Below, piece after piece: positions 24,335 to 33,287 of a DNA stretch of 64,000 nt. The notes below the pieces were generated by a model. It did no database searches. It saw only the letters and a program-made list of their open reading frames with translations, and had not been told where the DNA came from. The translations under genes and the position numbers were made by a program. Positions within the stretch are counted from its first letter, which is position 1, and every line of letters starts with the position of its first letter. The DNA comes from Caulobacter segnis (GTDB lineage: Bacteria > Pseudomonadota > Alphaproteobacteria > Caulobacterales > Caulobacteraceae), in assembly GCF_003243465.1 (NCBI RefSeq), contig NZ_QFQZ01000008.1, positions 21,471 to 85,470 of the forward strand, read 5' to 3'.

Positions 24335-24997
24335 ATGAGAGGCGTGAGCATTCCTCTGATTGCTTTGACGGTCGGCTTCATGCTGGCTGGCGTTGCGCGC
24401 GCGGAACTCGTGCAGAAGCCCGCCATGTCGGTCTCGGCTAAGAACGGCCGCTTCGCCGGCTATTCGGCCGCCCTTCCGCTCGATCTCTCCACAGACACCG
24501 AAAAGGTCGCCCTGACGGTCAAGAGCACCGGGACGATCGAGAAGCCGACCTATGGCCTCGACCTCAACCTGACCCAGAAGCCGGACGACGACAGGATCGG
24601 GCAGCGTTCGCTGGCGCTGGGCGCCTCGTGGAACGATCAGGAGGCCAAGCTTCGGTCTTCGATGTCGAAGATGTTCGGCTTTGGCCTCCTGCCGCGCGCC
24701 AATTACGTGCGGGTGTCCATGGACATGGACGCCAGCCAGGCGATCGCCGTGCCGAACAAGGTGCCGGTGGCGCGCGCCAATATCCGCTCGTCCCTGACCC
24801 TCGACGGCAAGCCCATCGGCTCGATCGCGTTCGGTGGCGGCTCGCGGGGCGAGGAGGGGGTCGATCTGTCCCTCACGCGACCGTTCGACATCCCGGCCGA
24901 GTTCACGGTCAGCGTGCGCGGCGTCAACAGCGACCGTGAGCAATGGCGGCTGCAGGACGCCCGCGCCATGGTCAAGCTGGTGAAGGCAAGCTGGTAG
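24335..24997 (+). CDS. exported protein of unknown function
   Basis: A 220-residue protein with a signal peptide ending near residue 23 (AGVARAEL). The mature part is rich in beta-type alternating residues, with no recognised catalytic motif and no cysteines. It is probably periplasmic. There is no ribosome-binding site of note, and a promoter match lies immediately upstream, so it may be translated from a leaderless message. The 3' end overlaps the convergent sterol-desaturase gene by 26 bases. I do not recognise the family. Confidence 0.7.
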   Translation: MRGVSIPLIALTVGFMLAGVARAELVQKPAMSVSAKNGRFAGYSAALPLDLSTDTEKVALTVKSTGTIEKPTYGLDLNLTQKPDDDRIGQRSLALGASWNDQEAKLRSSMSKMFGFGLLPRANYVRVSMDMDASQAIAVPNKVPVARANIRSSLTLDGKPIGSIAFGGGSRGEEGVDLSLTRPFDIPAEFTVSVRGVNSDREQWRLQDARAMVKLVKASW

Positions 24998-25781
24998 CCG
25001 CAAGCTTGCGGTCCTTGCGCGCCGTGACCTCGGCGAACCGCTTCAGATACTCCGGGTGCTCGGTACCCATCCGCTTGTCCCACCAGGTGAAATAGAGGCC
25101 GTAGTTCCAGCCCGCCTGGGCGTGGTGCAGGTCGTGGTGGGTGACCGTCGTCAGCCAGGGGATCAGAGGCCGACCATCCTTGCGCGCGGGGAACAGCTCG
25201 TAGCCGGAATGGCCGATGGTGTTGCGGACGATCTGGTGCAGCATGAACAGGCCCACCACCGGCCATTGTGTCGGGACCAGGATCATCCAGAGGGGGACGA
25301 ACACGCCGTTGATGAACGCTTCGCCTAGGTCGAAGCTATAGGCCGTGAACGGCGAGGGGTTGTTCGACCGGTGATGCCGCCGGTGGAAGCTGCGGAACAG
25401 CCGCCGGTCGTGGATCAGCCGGTGGGTCCAGTAGAACCAGGCGTCGTGGGCGATGATCATCAGGACAAGGCTGGTCCAGAACCAGAGCGGTCCCCAGCTC
25501 TTGGCGATGTAGGGGCCGGGCAGCAGCCCGGCGCGGAACAGGGCGAAGGTCAGCAGGCCGACCGTCGAGAAGATCATGATCGAGCGGATCGAGACGGCGA
25601 ACTCGGTTAGCAGTTGCCGTGCCGGCGGGCGGCTGTCGCGGATCTTCCGGCCGGCCAGGGGGACGGCCAGCACGACCCATAGGGTCAGCCAGACGCCGAC
25701 CGAGAAGATCACATAGCGGGTCACGTCGACCTGCATGGCGCCCAGCCATTGGCGGCCGAAGGCGAGAAGTGTGTCGAGCAT
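24972..25781 (-). CDS. sterol desaturase/fatty acid hydroxylase family protein
   Basis: A 269-residue integral membrane di-iron enzyme of the fatty-acid-hydroxylase superfamily. The histidine clusters are HDAWFYWTHRLIH (about 111-123), HRRHH (about 133-137), HQIVRNTIGH and HHDLHH (about 217-222). They sit between predicted helices in the usual order. Such enzymes hydroxylate or desaturate lipids, sterols, carotenoids or hopanoids; the substrate here is unknown. The AraC-type regulator immediately upstream on the same strand, 71 bases away, may control it. Confidence 0.88.
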   Translation of the reverse strand: MLDTLLAFGRQWLGAMQVDVTRYVIFSVGVWLTLWVVLAVPLAGRKIRDSRPPARQLLTEFAVSIRSIMIFSTVGLLTFALFRAGLLPGPYIAKSWGPLWFWTSLVLMIIAHDAWFYWTHRLIHDRRLFRSFHRRHHRSNNPSPFTAYSFDLGEAFINGVFVPLWMILVPTQWPVVGLFMLHQIVRNTIGHSGYELFPARKDGRPLIPWLTTVTHHDLHHAQAGWNYGLYFTWWDKRMGTEHPEYLKRFAEVTARKDRKLAATSLPSPA

Positions 25782-25852
25782 CGAGGGGCTCCTTGGCGAT
25801 GAACCTCGCCAGGAAAGTCTCGGTCGGACGGCGGGTCTCGCCGTCCGCGAAA

Positions 25853-26953
25853 TCAGGCCCGTTTGTCGGCTTTCGGCGCGGCTTGGGCGGTTTCGACCAG
25901 GCGCAAGTGGGCGATGGGCGGGGTGGCCTGCTGGCGCCAGGCGGTCGGGGTGACGCCGAAAGCGGCGCGGAAGGCGCGGTTGAACGGACCCAGCGAGCCG
26001 AAGCCGTGCTCATAGGCGATGGTCGAGACCGACTTCAGGGCCTGCTCGGGATCGGACAGGGCGGTCTTGGCGGCCTCAATGCGCCGGCCGTTGACGTAGT
26101 CGGCGAAGTTGCGGTGTCCCAGCGTGCCGTTGATCAGCTTGCGCAGGCGATGCTCGGGCGCGCCGACCAAGGCGGCCAGGCTTCCGATCGACAGATCCTC
26201 GCCACGCCAGACTTCGTTATCGTTCATGGCCTTATCCAGCCGCGCCAGGATCAGGCGGTCGGCGGGGGTGAGGTCGAGGGTCTCCGACCGGGCCGCCCCC
26301 GGCGATGTCTCACTCGGCGCCGCGACGAGCTGCGGTTCGGCGCGGAGCAGGACCAGCGTCGTGCCCAGGGCCAGGACGGCGAGCAGGGCGGCTTGGGCGA
26401 GATCGACGACGTCATGCGGCAGGTCGTTCAGCCAGCCCATGTCCCTGGCGGCGACCTCCAGCACATACACGCAGGCCGATACGGCCAGGATGGGTCTCAG
26501 GCGCCGACGCTGCGGGACGAGGTCGCCGCGCCAACCGCGCCAGGCCACCAGCAGGATGTGGGTCACCATCATCATCTGCATGGCGATGTAGGCGCCCCAG
26601 ATGGTCTCGCACCAGGCCTTCGGCGCGACCTGGGCCGAGAGCCAGAACAGGAAGGCCGCCGCGGGCGCCGCGAAGCGCCAGGGCGGTGGGCGCGGCCTGT
26701 CCTCAAGGAGGTCCAGGGCGAACATCCAGAACAGCCCCGCGCCGATGACCGAGGCGGCCCACAAGGGATCAAATCTCTTGAGCTCCGGCCCCCACGCGCT
26801 GATGACGTGGGCGATGACGCCCAGGAAGAACGTCGCGCCAAGCCAACGGGTGGGAGAGGGGCGAGGCGTCGCCGCCAGAACGAGGCCGCTCGCGGCGAAG
26901 CCGCCGATGGCCACGCCGCGCACGATCGCATCGATTTCCATCAGATCGGTCAT
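25853..26953 (-). CDS. membrane-anchored AraC-family transcriptional regulator
   Basis: A 366-residue regulator. The first 205 residues hold six or seven membrane helices. The C-terminal DNA-binding domain (about 240-345) has two helix-turn-helix units, seen in SIGSLAALVGAPEHRLRKLIN and STIAYEHGFGSLGPFNRAFRAAFGVTPTAWR. This is a membrane-sensor AraC type that binds DNA while tethered. It lies upstream of the sterol-desaturase gene and downstream of a peroxiredoxin gene, all leftward. The signal is unknown, but a lipid- or envelope-related cue would fit. Confidence 0.88.
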   Translation of the reverse strand: MTDLMEIDAIVRGVAIGGFAASGLVLAATPRPSPTRWLGATFFLGVIAHVISAWGPELKRFDPLWAASVIGAGLFWMFALDLLEDRPRPPPWRFAAPAAAFLFWLSAQVAPKAWCETIWGAYIAMQMMMVTHILLVAWRGWRGDLVPQRRRLRPILAVSACVYVLEVAARDMGWLNDLPHDVVDLAQAALLAVLALGTTLVLLRAEPQLVAAPSETSPGAARSETLDLTPADRLILARLDKAMNDNEVWRGEDLSIGSLAALVGAPEHRLRKLINGTLGHRNFADYVNGRRIEAAKTALSDPEQALKSVSTIAYEHGFGSLGPFNRAFRAAFGVTPTAWRQQATPPIAHLRLVETAQAAPKADKRA

Positions 26954-27021
26954 GGCCGATCATGGCCGCCGGCGCGCGCGAGCTTCAACCCGCGCGGCTG
27001 GCTGAAAGCGCAAAAGGCTCG

Positions 27022-27555
27022 CTACTTCTTGGCGTTGTAGGCCTTCACCGCGCCCATGGTTTGCTGGACGTGGCCCATGAAGTTGCCGTCGGTGTAGCTG
27101 AGCAGGATCTTGCCGTCGGGCGCGATGACGTAGGAGGTGCGGTTCGACCAGTCCGGCTTCACGGCCAGGGCGACGTCATAGGTCTTGACCAGGGCCTTAT
27201 CGGCGGCGGCGACCGCGAACTTGTCGCGGCAGTGTTCCTTGGAGAAGTCCTTGATGCGGTCGACATTGCCGGCCGTGACGCCGATCACCGTGGCGCCCAG
27301 CTTTTCGAACTCGGGCGTGGCCTCGGCGAACTCATGCGCCTCGGCGGTGCAGCCCGAGGTGTAGGCGGCCGGGAAAAAGTACAGCACCACCGGGCCCTTC
27401 TTCAGGGCCTTGGCGAGGTTGAAGTCGAAATCCTTGCCGGCCAGGGCGGCCTTGGCGCTGAAGTCCGGGGCCTTGTCGCCGACCTTCAGGGCGGCCAGGG
27501 CGGGGGACGCGAAGGCGAGGGCGGCTGCGGCGACACCGGCGAGAACGGTCTTCAT
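27022..27555 (-). CDS. periplasmic peroxiredoxin (AhpC/TSA, Bcp-like)
   Basis: A thiol peroxidase of 177 residues with a signal peptide ending near residue 21 (SPALAAL). The peroxidatic cysteine is Cys69 in FFPAAYTSGCTAE, matching the PxxxTxxC motif. A second cysteine lies in KEHCRDKF but not five residues on, where Bcp proteins often carry the resolving residue. Export to the periplasm distinguishes it from cytosolic Bcp. The start at 27555 was chosen because it begins the signal peptide. It is divergent from fabD. Confidence 0.88.
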   Translation of the reverse strand: MKTVLAGVAAAALAFASPALAALKVGDKAPDFSAKAALAGKDFDFNLAKALKKGPVVLYFFPAAYTSGCTAEAHEFAEATPEFEKLGATVIGVTAGNVDRIKDFSKEHCRDKFAVAAADKALVKTYDVALAVKPDWSNRTSYVIAPDGKILLSYTDGNFMGHVQQTMGAVKAYNAKK

Positions 27556-27721
27556 GGCGCGACTCCGAAAGAATGATGGCCCCGCTACGGGGGCGTGCGC
27601 ACTTTGGACGTGGCCGCGCTGATTGCAAGCACTGGTCGCCTCGCGCCGCCGCACTTGCTCGCCAGCCGGGTTTCCCCTAACCCTCGCGGCCTTGAATCTC
27701 ATAAGAACGGAGCGGGCTTAG

Positions 27722-28666
27722 ATGAGCATCGCCTTCATTTTCCCGGGTCAGGGCAGCCAGTCCGTCGGCATGGGCGTCGATCTCGCCGACGCCTTCGGCG
27801 CGGCCCGCGAGGTCTTCCAGGAGGTTGACGACGCCCTGGGCCAGAAGCTTTTCGCCCTGATGAAGGAAGGTCCCGAAGGCGACCTGACGCTGACCGAGAA
27901 CGCCCAGCCGGCCCTGATGGCCGTCAGCCTGGCGGTCACCCGCACGCTGGAGAAGGAATTCGGCGTCGGCATCGACAAGGCCGCCTTCGTCGCCGGCCAC
28001 AGCTTGGGTGAATATTCGGCCCTGGCCGCCGCCGGCGCCATCAGCCTATCGGACACCGCGCGCCTCCTGAAGCTGCGCGGCCAGGCGATGCAGCGCGCCG
28101 TGCCGGTGGGCGAGGGCGCCATGGCCTCGCTGATCGGCCCCAAGACCGACCTGGCCCTGGCCGAAGAAGCGGCCAAGGCGGGCTCGGAAGTGGGCGTCTG
28201 CGTCGTGGCCAACGACAACAACAACGGCAATGTCGTGATCTCGGGGGCCAAGGCCGCCGTCGACAAGGCCATCGAGAAGGCCAAGGCGCTGGGCGCGCGC
28301 GCCATTCCGCTGAACGTCTCGGCCCCGTTCCACTGCCCGCTGATGCAGCCGGCCGCCGACGAGATGGCCGAAGCGCTCTCGAAGACCACGATCCTGGCCC
28401 CGCGCGCGCCGCTGGTCGCCAACGTCACCGCCGCCCCGGTCCATGATCCGGACGTCATCCGCAAGCTGCTGGTCGAGCAGGTCACCGGCCGCGTCCGCTG
28501 GCGCGAGAGCATGACCTGGCTGGCGACCCAGGGCGGTGTCACCCGCTTCGCCGAGGCCGGCGCCGGCAAGGTGCTGTCGGGCATGGCCAAGCGCATCGCC
28601 CCGGACGCCGAGGCGACGCCGCTGAACACGCCGGCGGACCTCGAAGCCTTCGCCGCTTCGCTCTAG
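27722..28666 (+). CDS. fabD: malonyl-CoA:ACP transacylase
   Basis: FabD loads malonyl groups onto acyl carrier protein for fatty acid synthesis. The 314-residue protein has FPGQGSQ near the N-terminus, the catalytic serine in GHSLGEYSA (Ser94) and the catalytic histidine in SAPFHCPLM (about 203). It begins the rightward fabD-fabG-acpP-fabF series. The ATG has CGGAG upstream. Identification is firm. Confidence 0.96.
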   Translation: MSIAFIFPGQGSQSVGMGVDLADAFGAAREVFQEVDDALGQKLFALMKEGPEGDLTLTENAQPALMAVSLAVTRTLEKEFGVGIDKAAFVAGHSLGEYSALAAAGAISLSDTARLLKLRGQAMQRAVPVGEGAMASLIGPKTDLALAEEAAKAGSEVGVCVVANDNNNGNVVISGAKAAVDKAIEKAKALGARAIPLNVSAPFHCPLMQPAADEMAEALSKTTILAPRAPLVANVTAAPVHDPDVIRKLLVEQVTGRVRWRESMTWLATQGGVTRFAEAGAGKVLSGMAKRIAPDAEATPLNTPADLEAFAASL

Positions 28667-28670
28667 AAAC

Positions 28671-28761
28671 TGTCATCCCGGCCCAGCGCGAAGCGCGCCG
28701 AGCCGGGACCGCAACACGCGCCGGCGTTTCCGGCGATCCTGGCTCTACGGCCGGGATGACA
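28671..28761. repeat. inverted repeat between fabD and fabG
   Basis: TGTCATCCCGGCC at 28671-28683 is the exact reverse complement of 28749-28761, with GC-rich, partly self-complementary sequence between. It fills almost the whole fabD-fabG gap. It resembles dispersed intergenic palindromes and may stabilise or attenuate the fab message. Confidence 0.75.
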
Positions 28762-28777
28762 CTGGGAGAAAACCCAC

Positions 28778-29518
28778 ATGTTCGACCTCACCGGCAAGAC
28801 CGCCCTCGTCACCGGCGCCACCGGCGGCATCGGCGGGGCCATCGCCCGCGCCCTGCACGCCCAGGGCGCGCATGTCGTGCTCTCCGGCACCCGCGAATCG
28901 GCCCTGGCCGAGCTGAAGGCGGAACTGGGCGATCGCGCCTCGACCGTCGTCGCCAACCTCTCGGACGCCGGACAGGTCGACGGCCTGGTCGCCAAGGCCG
29001 AGGAAGCCGCCGGCGCGCCGCTCGACATCGTGATCGCCAACGCCGGGATCACCCGCGACGGCCTGATCGTCCGCATGAAGGACGAGGACTGGGACACCGT
29101 GATCAAGGTGAACCTGGAGGGCTATTTCCGCCTCGCTCGCGCCGCCGCCAAGGGCATGATGAAGCGCCGCGCCGGCCGCATCATCGGCATCACCTCGATC
29201 GTGGGCGTCACGGGCAATCCCGGCCAGACCAACTACGCCGCCTCCAAGGCCGGAATGATCGGCTTTTCCAAGGCCTTGGCCCAGGAACTGGCCAGCCGAG
29301 GCGTGACCGTCAACTGCGTCGCGCCGGGCTTCATCGCCAGCCCGATGACCGACGCCCTGAACGAGCAGCAGAAGGCCGGCATCCTGTCGACCATCCCCGC
29401 GGGCAAGCTGGGCGAGGGCGCCGATATCGCCGCCGCCTGCGTCTACCTGGCCAGCGATCAGGCCGGTTACGTGACGGGTCAAACCCTGCACGTGAACGGC
29501 GGCATGGCCATGATCTAA
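28778..29518 (+). CDS. fabG: 3-oxoacyl-ACP reductase
   Basis: FabG reduces beta-ketoacyl-ACP with NADPH in fatty acid elongation. The 246-residue SDR protein has TGATGGIG (about 13-20), the catalytic serine in GITSIVG and the YxxxK pair in NYAASKAG (about 151-155). The GGGAG ribosome-binding site sits within the end of the repeat upstream. The position between fabD and acpP supports the fatty-acid role over other SDR functions. Confidence 0.96.
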   Translation: MFDLTGKTALVTGATGGIGGAIARALHAQGAHVVLSGTRESALAELKAELGDRASTVVANLSDAGQVDGLVAKAEEAAGAPLDIVIANAGITRDGLIVRMKDEDWDTVIKVNLEGYFRLARAAAKGMMKRRAGRIIGITSIVGVTGNPGQTNYAASKAGMIGFSKALAQELASRGVTVNCVAPGFIASPMTDALNEQQKAGILSTIPAGKLGEGADIAAACVYLASDQAGYVTGQTLHVNGGMAMI

Positions 29519-29527
29519 TCCACAGCC

Positions 29528-29562
29528 TCCTTTTCGGCGAACCGCTAGTAAGCCGAAAAGGA
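29528..29562 (+). terminator. hairpin after fabG
   Basis: An 11-bp perfect stem (TCCTTTTCGGC / GCCGAAAAGGA) with a 13-base loop, 10 bases past the fabG stop. No T run follows, so it may be a processing or partial-termination structure that separates fabG from the highly expressed acpP. Confidence 0.45.
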
Positions 29563-29653
29563 ACGTGATAGGCGGAGCCCCGAACGTCTGTTGACGCGAA
29601 GCGGGGCTTCGTCCGAAACAGACCGAAAATTTCTAAACGAGGGACTAAACAGA

Positions 29654-29890
29654 ATGTCCGACATTCTCGAGCGCGTGCGTAAGATCGTCATCGAGCACCT
29701 GGATGCCGATCCCGAGAAGGTCACCGAGAAGGCCTCCTTCATCGACGACCTGGGCGCCGACAGCCTCGACAACGTCGAGCTGGTGATGGCGTTCGAAGAA
29801 GAGTTCGACATCGAAATTCCGGATGACGCCGCCGAGCACATCCAGACGGTTGGCGACGCCGTGAAGTTCATCACTGAAAAGACCGCCTAA
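29654..29890 (+). CDS. acpP: acyl carrier protein
   Basis: The 78-residue carrier of growing fatty acyl chains. The phosphopantetheine attachment serine is Ser37 in GADSLDN, and the helix II/III acidic surface (NVELVMAFEEEFDIEIPDDAAE) is typical. The ATG at 29654 was chosen because the protein then matches the usual ACP length. It has its own upstream gap of 135 bases, with a TTGACGC element at 29591-29597, and a strong terminator after it, so it can be expressed at higher level than its neighbours. Confidence 0.97.
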   Translation: MSDILERVRKIVIEHLDADPEKVTEKASFIDDLGADSLDNVELVMAFEEEFDIEIPDDAAEHIQTVGDAVKFITEKTA

Positions 29891-29926
29891 GAGGCGTCTC
29901 GTTCGCCTAGCGAACCTGACCATATT

Positions 29927-29976
29927 CCGCCGCGTCGCACGGGCTCTTGCCATCGTGCGCGCGGCGGTTTTCGTTT
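29927..29976 (+). terminator. rho-independent terminator after acpP
   Basis: A 14-bp stem with one bulged base (29927-29941 with 29954-29967) followed by TTTTCGTTT. A small 6-bp hairpin (GTTCGC-CTA-GCGAAC, 29901-29915) precedes it. It separates acpP from fabF. Confidence 0.8.
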
Positions 29977-30053
29977 GAGGCCAAGATTCGCGGGTGGCGT
30001 GGCCGGGGGAGCTCCCCACATCTCGCTACCGCATCGAAGGTTGGGAGTGATCC

Positions 30054-31334
30054 ATGCGTAGAGTCGTCGTCACCGGGCTGGGCCTGCTGACCCCTCTGGG
30101 CCAGGGCGTTGATGTCACCTGGAAGAACATTCTGGCCGGCAAGTCCGGCGCGAACCGCATCACGGCCTTCGATCCGACCGACTATGCCTGTCAGGTCGCC
30201 TGCGAAGTGCCGCGCGTCGATGGTCGCGGCGGCGGCGGTCCGGACGTCGAGGGCAGCTTCGATCCCGACCAGACCATGAGCCCGCGCGACCAGAAGCGCG
30301 TCGACGATTTCATCCTGTACGGCATCGCCGCCGCCGACGAGGCCATCAAGGACTCCGGCTGGGTTCCCGAGACCGACGAGGACAAGTGGCGCACGGGCGT
30401 CATCCTGGGCTCCGGCATCGGTGGTCTGTCGACGATCGCCGACACCGCGCTGGAGCTCGAGGCCAAGGGGCCGCGCCGGGTCAGCCCGTTCTTCATCTCC
30501 TCGGCCCTGATCAACCTGATCTCGGGCCAGGTCTCGATCAAATACGGCTTCAAGGGCCCCAACCACGCGGTCGTGACGGCCTGCGCCACCGGCGCCCACG
30601 CCATCGGCGACGCCGCGCGCCTGATCAAGTACGGCGACGCCGACGTGATGATCGCCGGCGGCGCGGAAGCCGCCGTCTGCAAGGTCGGGGTCGCCGGCTT
30701 CATCGCCTGCCGCGCCATGGCCACCAGCTTCAACGACACGCCCGAGAAGGCTTCGCGTCCCTATGACAAGGACCGCGACGGGTTCGTGATGGGCGAGGGC
30801 GCCGGCGTCCTGGTGCTGGAAGAGTACGAACACGCCAAGGCGCGCGGGGCCAAGATCTACGCCGAAGTCGTCGGCTACGGCCTGTCGGGCGACGCCCACC
30901 ACATCACCGCCCCGTCGGAGGACGGCGAAGGCGGCTACCGCGCCCTCGCGGCGGCCGTGAAGGACGCGGGCCTGAAGCCCTCGGACATCGACTACGTGAA
31001 CGCCCACGGCACCTCAACCATGGCCGATGGCCTGGAGGCGGGCGCCGTCGAGCGCTTCCTCGGCGACCACGCCAAGAACGTGGTCATGTCCTCGACCAAG
31101 TCGATGACCGGCCACCTGCTGGGCGCGGCCGGCGCGATCGAAGGCATCTTCTCGGTGCTGGCGATCCGCGACCAGATCGCGCCGCCGACCATCAACCTCG
31201 ACAACCCCGACGTCCACGTCGCCATGAACCTGGCGCCGAACAAGGCCGTGCCGCACAAGATTGACGTGGCCGTCTCCAACAGCTTCGGCTTCGGCGGCAC
31301 CAACGCCTCGGTCGTGTTCAAGAAGGTCTCGTGA
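30054..31334 (+). CDS. fabF: beta-ketoacyl-ACP synthase II
   Basis: FabF condenses malonyl-ACP with acyl-ACP in fatty acid elongation. The 426-residue thiolase-fold protein has the active-site cysteine in VTACATGAHAIGDAA (about 179), and catalytic histidines in NAHGTSTMADG (about 319) and GHLLGAAGA (about 356), plus the glycine-rich SFGFGGTN. It contains an insertion near residues 58-75 (GRGGGGPDVEG) relative to E. coli FabF. The stop overlaps mltG by four bases. Confidence 0.96.
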   Translation: MRRVVVTGLGLLTPLGQGVDVTWKNILAGKSGANRITAFDPTDYACQVACEVPRVDGRGGGGPDVEGSFDPDQTMSPRDQKRVDDFILYGIAAADEAIKDSGWVPETDEDKWRTGVILGSGIGGLSTIADTALELEAKGPRRVSPFFISSALINLISGQVSIKYGFKGPNHAVVTACATGAHAIGDAARLIKYGDADVMIAGGAEAAVCKVGVAGFIACRAMATSFNDTPEKASRPYDKDRDGFVMGEGAGVLVLEEYEHAKARGAKIYAEVVGYGLSGDAHHITAPSEDGEGGYRALAAAVKDAGLKPSDIDYVNAHGTSTMADGLEAGAVERFLGDHAKNVVMSSTKSMTGHLLGAAGAIEGIFSVLAIRDQIAPPTINLDNPDVHVAMNLAPNKAVPHKIDVAVSNSFGFGGTNASVVFKKVS

Positions 31335-32401
31335 GCAAGAAGCCGTCTCCCCGCAAGAAGACCACGCGGGGCAAGTCCTCCCGCCGGGAGACCGCGTCGG
31401 CCGCCAGCCGGCTGACGCGCGGCCTGCTGGGCGCCGTCGCCACCTTCGTGGCGATCGGCGTGCTGGCGGTTCTGGCGGCGCTCTGGGTCTACAGCGGCCC
31501 CGGTCCTTCCGCGCCGAACGGCGAGACCACCACGGTCGTCCTGCGCAAGGGCTCCAGCCTGCCGGAGATCGCGTCGAGCCTCCAGAAGGGCGGGGTGATC
31601 GGCTCTTCCTCGATCTTCATGACCGCCGCCAAGCTGACCGGCGCGGCGCGCTCGCTGAAGGCCGGCGAATACGAATTCAAGTCGCGCGCCTCGATGGCGT
31701 CGATCCTGGACGCCATCCGCCACGGCCGCATCGTTCGCCACTGGATCACCGTTCCCGAGGGCCTGACCTCGGACATGGTGATGGATATCCTCAACAAGTC
31801 CGACGTCCTGACCGGCGAGGCCGCCACGCCGCCGGAAGGCGCGATCCTGCCCGAGACCTACGAGGTCCAGCGCGGCGAGACCCGCGCCGCCGTCCTGCGG
31901 CGGATGATGGACGACCGCGACAAGGTGCTGGACGCCCTGTGGGCAAACCGTGCGCCGGGCCTGCCATTCGCCACCAAGGAGCAGGCCGTCACCCTGGCCT
32001 CGATCGTGGAGAAAGAGACCGGCCTGCCGGAGGAGCGTCCGCGCGTCGCCGCGGTCTTCGTCAATCGCCTGCGGACTGGCATGCGCCTGGGGTCGGACCC
32101 GACCATCATCTATGGCATCTCGCGCGGCCGTCCGCTCGGTCGAGGCATCCTGCTGTCCGAGCTGCGCCGCCCGACGCCCTACAACACCTATCTGATCGCC
32201 GGCCTGCCGCCGACGCCGATCGCCAATCCGGGCCGCGCGGCCCTGGCGGCGGTGCTCAATCCGGCCAAGACGGGCGACCTGTACTTCGTCGCCGACGGTA
32301 CGGGCGGTCACGTCTTCGCCTCGACGCTGGAACAGCACAACGCCAACGTCGCCAAGTGGCGCGAGATCGAGCGCCAGCGCGCCGCCAAGACGGGGGGCTG
32401 A
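31331..32401 (+). CDS. mltG: endolytic murein transglycosylase
   Basis: MltG (YceG) cleaves nascent glycan strands and is thought to end peptidoglycan polymerisation. The 356-residue protein has a basic, Lys/Arg/Ser-rich cytoplasmic tail (1-28), one membrane helix (about 30-53), a LysM-like segment and the YceG catalytic domain with the conserved glutamate in ASIVEKETGLPEE. The GTG start overlaps the fabF stop as GTGA. The following yicC begins four bases after its stop. Confidence 0.93.
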   Translation: MSKKPSPRKKTTRGKSSRRETASAASRLTRGLLGAVATFVAIGVLAVLAALWVYSGPGPSAPNGETTTVVLRKGSSLPEIASSLQKGGVIGSSSIFMTAAKLTGAARSLKAGEYEFKSRASMASILDAIRHGRIVRHWITVPEGLTSDMVMDILNKSDVLTGEAATPPEGAILPETYEVQRGETRAAVLRRMMDDRDKVLDALWANRAPGLPFATKEQAVTLASIVEKETGLPEERPRVAAVFVNRLRTGMRLGSDPTIIYGISRGRPLGRGILLSELRRPTPYNTYLIAGLPPTPIANPGRAALAAVLNPAKTGDLYFVADGTGGHVFASTLEQHNANVAKWREIERQRAAKTGG

Positions 32402-32405
32402 GCCC

Positions 32406-33287
32406 ATGCCGCTGTCGGGAATGACGGGTTTCGCCCGGGTCGAGGGCGCGCATGGCGCCTGGTCGTGGGCGGTCGAGGCGCGCAGCGTCAATGGCCGCAA
32501 TCTTGAGACCCGATTCCGGGGACCGCCCGGCTTCGAGAGCCTGGAGCGCGCCGCTCGCGATGGGGCCCAGGCCCGCTTCCAGCGCGGCCAGCTGACCGTC
32601 GGCGTCCAGGCCAAGCGGGCCGAGAGCGGCGGCGAAACCAAGGTCAACATCCAGGTGCTGGAGCGCTACTTGACCGCCGGCGGGCCCTATGTCGCCACCG
32701 GCATGGTCGCCAAGCCGTCGCTGGACGGCCTGCTGGCGCTGAAGGGCGTGATCGAGGCGCGCGAGGACGAGGACGACGCCGAGACCCGCGCCGCCGTCGA
32801 GGCCGCCATGGCCGCCTCGATCGCCCAGGCCCTAGACGGCCTCAAGGCGGCGCGCCTGGAGGAGGGCGCGGCCCTCTCGCCGGTGCTGCATGGCCTGGTC
32901 GACCGCATCGAGGACCTGAACCGCCATGCCGAGGGCGAGGCCGCCGGCCAGCCGTCGGTGCTGAAGGAGCGCTTCGCCCGTCGCATGGCCGAGCTTGTCG
33001 GTGAGGGCGCGGCCGAGGAGCGCATCGTCCAGGAGGCCGCGGCCCAGGCCGTAAAGGCCGACGTGCGCGAGGAACTGGACCGTCTGACCAGCCACGTCGC
33101 CGCCGCGCGCGGCCTCTTGGCGGGTGAGGGCGCGTCGGGCCGCCGGCTCGACTTCCTCTCCCAAGAATTCATGCGAGAATCCAATACCCTCTGCTCGAAA
33201 TCGGCCCTGACAGCCCTGACCGCGATTGGTCTGGAGCTCAAGGCCGTGATCGAGCAGTTCCGCGAGCAGGTCCAGAACGTTGAATAA
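32406..33287 (+). CDS. yicC: YicC family endoribonuclease
   Basis: A 293-residue member of the YicC/YloC family, recently described as endoribonucleases in E. coli and Bacillus. It opens with MTGFARVEG and SVNGRNLETRFRGP, and ends with the DUF1732 domain pattern RRLDFLSQEFMRESNTLCSKS. The central part is Ala/Glu-rich and helical. It overlaps gmk by eight bases. The yicC-gmk pair is conserved across proteobacteria. The cellular RNA targets are not settled. Confidence 0.93.
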   Translation: MPLSGMTGFARVEGAHGAWSWAVEARSVNGRNLETRFRGPPGFESLERAARDGAQARFQRGQLTVGVQAKRAESGGETKVNIQVLERYLTAGGPYVATGMVAKPSLDGLLALKGVIEAREDEDDAETRAAVEAAMAASIAQALDGLKAARLEEGAALSPVLHGLVDRIEDLNRHAEGEAAGQPSVLKERFARRMAELVGEGAAEERIVQEAAAQAVKADVREELDRLTSHVAAARGLLAGEGASGRRLDFLSQEFMRESNTLCSKSALTALTAIGLELKAVIEQFREQVQNVE

